The notes under the pieces are model-generated. The model worked only from the letters and a program-made list of their open reading frames with translations. It did not search any database and was not told the origin of the DNA. A stretch of 5,061 nt of DNA from NCBI GenBank assembly GCA_021799935.1, contig JAJYZM010000036.1:3045-8105 (forward strand), written 5' to 3'. Below, in pieces: positions 3,730-5,061 of the stretch; the first letter of the stretch is position 1, and each line of letters opens with the position of its first letter. Both the position numbers and the translations under genes were made by a program. The stretch is from a bacterium (GTDB lineage: Bacteria; SZUA-79; Acidulodesulfobacterales; Acidulodesulfobacteraceae).

Positions 3730-5061
3730 ATGTTTAAGTTAATTTTTAATTTAATCAAAAAAGCCCTAAAAGGAGCGTCTCCTAACATGCGGTCTTTTCT
3801 CTCTTCCCCCTATAAGCTCCCCATACTCCTTTTAACCTTGCTCCAACTTTCTTTATTTCCTTATACACCTCTTTACGCTTCTCCCGTCCTTCCTGCCGGA
3901 GGCTCTTTTGCCGCCGGAGGCGGCTCAATTAGTTCCTCCGGCTATTCTATGACTATAAACCAGAATACCCCTAAAGCCGTTATTAACTGGAACTCGTTTT
4001 CCATAGGCAAAGACGGACAGGTATTCTTCAATAACGGACAAGGCGCTACATTAAACAGGGTAACCGGCTCTTCCATTTCTTCCATAGCCGGTCTTCTTAA
4101 GGCATCAGGCTCCTTATATCTCATTAACCCCAACGGCATAGTAATTACCTCTTCCGGCTCCGTTATAACGGGAGGGGATTTCATAGCTTCCACCCTTAAC
4201 GAATCAAACTCTAATTTCTTAAACGACATAATATCTTTATCCGGCAATACGGGCTCCGTATTAAACCAAGGCTCCATTAACTCTTCCGGCAGCGCAATAC
4301 TGGTAGGCACCATAGTAACCAATTCCGGAACCGTTACCTCTTCTTCGAACTCCGCTTTAGTCTCTTCGACCCGTTTAGTCCTTATCCCAGGCGGCTTGTC
4401 CGGCATCATAATATCTCCTTCTGCCGTATCCGGCTCCGTTACCAACTCAGGGGTTATTAAAGCCGCTTCCGTTTATTTATCTTCCTCCGCCGGTAACGTC
4501 TATGCTTTAGCCGGCAATAACGGCGGCCTCATAGAAGCTACCGGCTCTAAAACTATTAACGGCCAGGTCTGGCTTACAGCCCCCAAAGGAACGGTAACGG
4601 TATCTTCTCCGGTTAAGTCATCTTCTAATATTTATATAGACGGAACCCAGGGCACCGACTTAACTTCTTCTTCCAGCATATATTCCAACGGAGGGGATAT
4701 AAAGATAGGTTTATTTCCCTCACTCCCCGAATCCTTAGTTGCCAATCTTTCATCAGGCTCTTTAATCTATAACCCAAACGGCTCGGTAGAGACCTCTGGA
4801 GACACCCTTAATATGGGAGACGTTACCGTCAATGTCAAAAACTGGTTATTAGACCCTGCGGATTTTACGATAGATTCGAGTAATAATACTACTATAGATA
4901 ACGCTTTAGGTTCGGGAAACGTAACGATAACTACGACGTCCGGAACTCCCGCTGCTTCTCCTTCTCTTAACTCCGGCTCTTATAATACTAATATCGGAGA
5001 CATAAACGTAGATGCGCCCTTGTCCTGGTCTTCTGCCAATACGTTAACGTTATCGGCGTAT
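3730..5061 (+). CDS. Two-partner-secretion exoprotein, filamentous haemagglutinin-like (5' part)
   Basis: 444 codons are present and the frame runs open off the window end. Residues 1-31 form a long basic N-region, 32-43 a hydrophobic core, with possible signal cleavage after PLYA (residue 50). From about 55 to 250 lies the TPS domain: NQNTPKAVINWNSFSIG (77-93), LNRV (108-111), IAGLLKASGSLYLINPNGI (119-137) and rung-like repeats GSVLNQGSI (175-183), VTNSGTV (196-202) and GSVTNSGVI (235-243). Further on, NWLLDPADFTID (371-382) and GDINVDAPLSWSSANTLTL (423-441) recur in large haemagglutinin-type exoproteins. Such proteins cross the inner membrane by Sec and the outer membrane through a TpsB partner, folding as a beta-helix; the TPS domain is the part TpsB recognises. 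No partner is in the window. Adhesin is the likeliest role, but a contact-inhibition toxin cannot be excluded without the C-terminus. It is rich in Ser, Gly, Asn and Thr, and its coding strand is pyrimidine-rich, unlike hypD. Confidence 0.9.
   Translation, partial: MFKLIFNLIKKALKGASPNMRSFLSSPYKLPILLLTLLQLSLFPYTPLYASPVLPAGGSFAAGGGSISSSGYSMTINQNTPKAVINWNSFSIGKDGQVFFNNGQGATLNRVTGSSISSIAGLLKASGSLYLINPNGIVITSSGSVITGGDFIASTLNESNSNFLNDIISLSGNTGSVLNQGSINSSGSAILVGTIVTNSGTVTSSSNSALVSSTRLVLIPGGLSGIIISPSAVSGSVTNSGVIKAASVYLSSSAGNVYALAGNNGGLIEATGSKTINGQVWLTAPKGTVTVSSPVKSSSNIYIDGTQGTDLTSSSSIYSNGGDIKIGLFPSLPESLVANLSSGSLIYNPNGSVETSGDTLNMGDVTVNVKNWLLDPADFTIDSSNNTTIDNALGSGNVTITTTSGTPAASPSLNSGSYNTNIGDINVDAPLSWSSANTLTLSAY
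3771..3783 (+). promoter_or_regulatory. Small hairpin over an internal ribosome site
   Basis: AGGAG-CGT-CTCCT forms a 5-bp stem. AAAAGGAG (3768-3775) lies 11 bases before an in-frame ATG at 3787, which would give a shorter signal peptide starting MRSFLSS. The CTCCT arm covers this internal site and could equally pair with AGGAG of the main ribosome site at 3718-3722. Only the complementarity is seen; regulation is inferred. Confidence 0.4.

Noticed and set aside
3942..4445. Long minus-strand open frame (167 codons)
   Set aside because: It lies wholly antisense to the exoprotein, whose TPS motifs are clear. The frame is stop-free because of the biased Ser/Gly codons on the + strand, and its acidic Glu/Pro-rich translation resembles no family.

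Overview
The window looks like part of an AT-rich chromosome of a Gram-negative, probably anaerobic or facultative bacterium. Three things suggest this. HypC and HypD mean the cell matures a [NiFe]-hydrogenase. A large two-partner-secretion (filamentous haemagglutinin-like) exoprotein needs an outer membrane. A near-consensus sigma-54 promoter lies in front of that exoprotein. The genus cannot be fixed from the sequence alone; a deltaproteobacterium-like lineage would fit, but that is inference.

Layout, all on the + strand: (1) 2-376, the 3' end of an acetate/succinate transporter of the GPR1/FUN34/YaaH (SatP) family. (2) 377-654, an intergenic stretch with a 27-bp-arm inverted repeat made of two copies of a 20-bp palindrome, then a candidate sigma-70 promoter. 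(3) 655-1402, an overlapping MNT nucleotidyltransferase/HEPN gene pair of toxin-antitoxin type. (4) 1426-1656 hypC and 1787-2911 hypD, separated by a third copy of the palindrome. (5) 2912-3729, more than 800 bases without an intact gene. It holds the decayed C-terminal part of an AbiEii/AbiGii-type nucleotidyltransferase (two frameshifts and an internal stop), a perfect 10-bp-arm palindrome, and a sigma-54 promoter. (6) 3730-5061, the first 444 codons of a secreted TPS-domain exoprotein, open to the window end.

How the genes fit together: HypC and HypD form the scaffold on which the Fe(CN)2CO group of [NiFe]-hydrogenase is assembled; HypE, HypF, HypA and HypB must be encoded elsewhere. The MNT/HEPN pair ends 23 bases before hypC and may be co-transcribed with it, but no functional link is known. 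The exoprotein appears to have its own regulation: a sigma-54 promoter, a palindrome about 165 bases upstream of the predicted transcription start in the position expected of an activator site, and a leader with two possible starts and a CTCCT that could pair with either ribosome binding site.

The accessory character comes from the palindromic repeat family, the MNT/HEPN pair, the dead AbiEii remnant and the exoprotein. I do not see a clearly new multi-gene system. The most distinctive observations are the sigma-54/palindrome/leader arrangement of the exoprotein and the repeat family with its shared tail motif.
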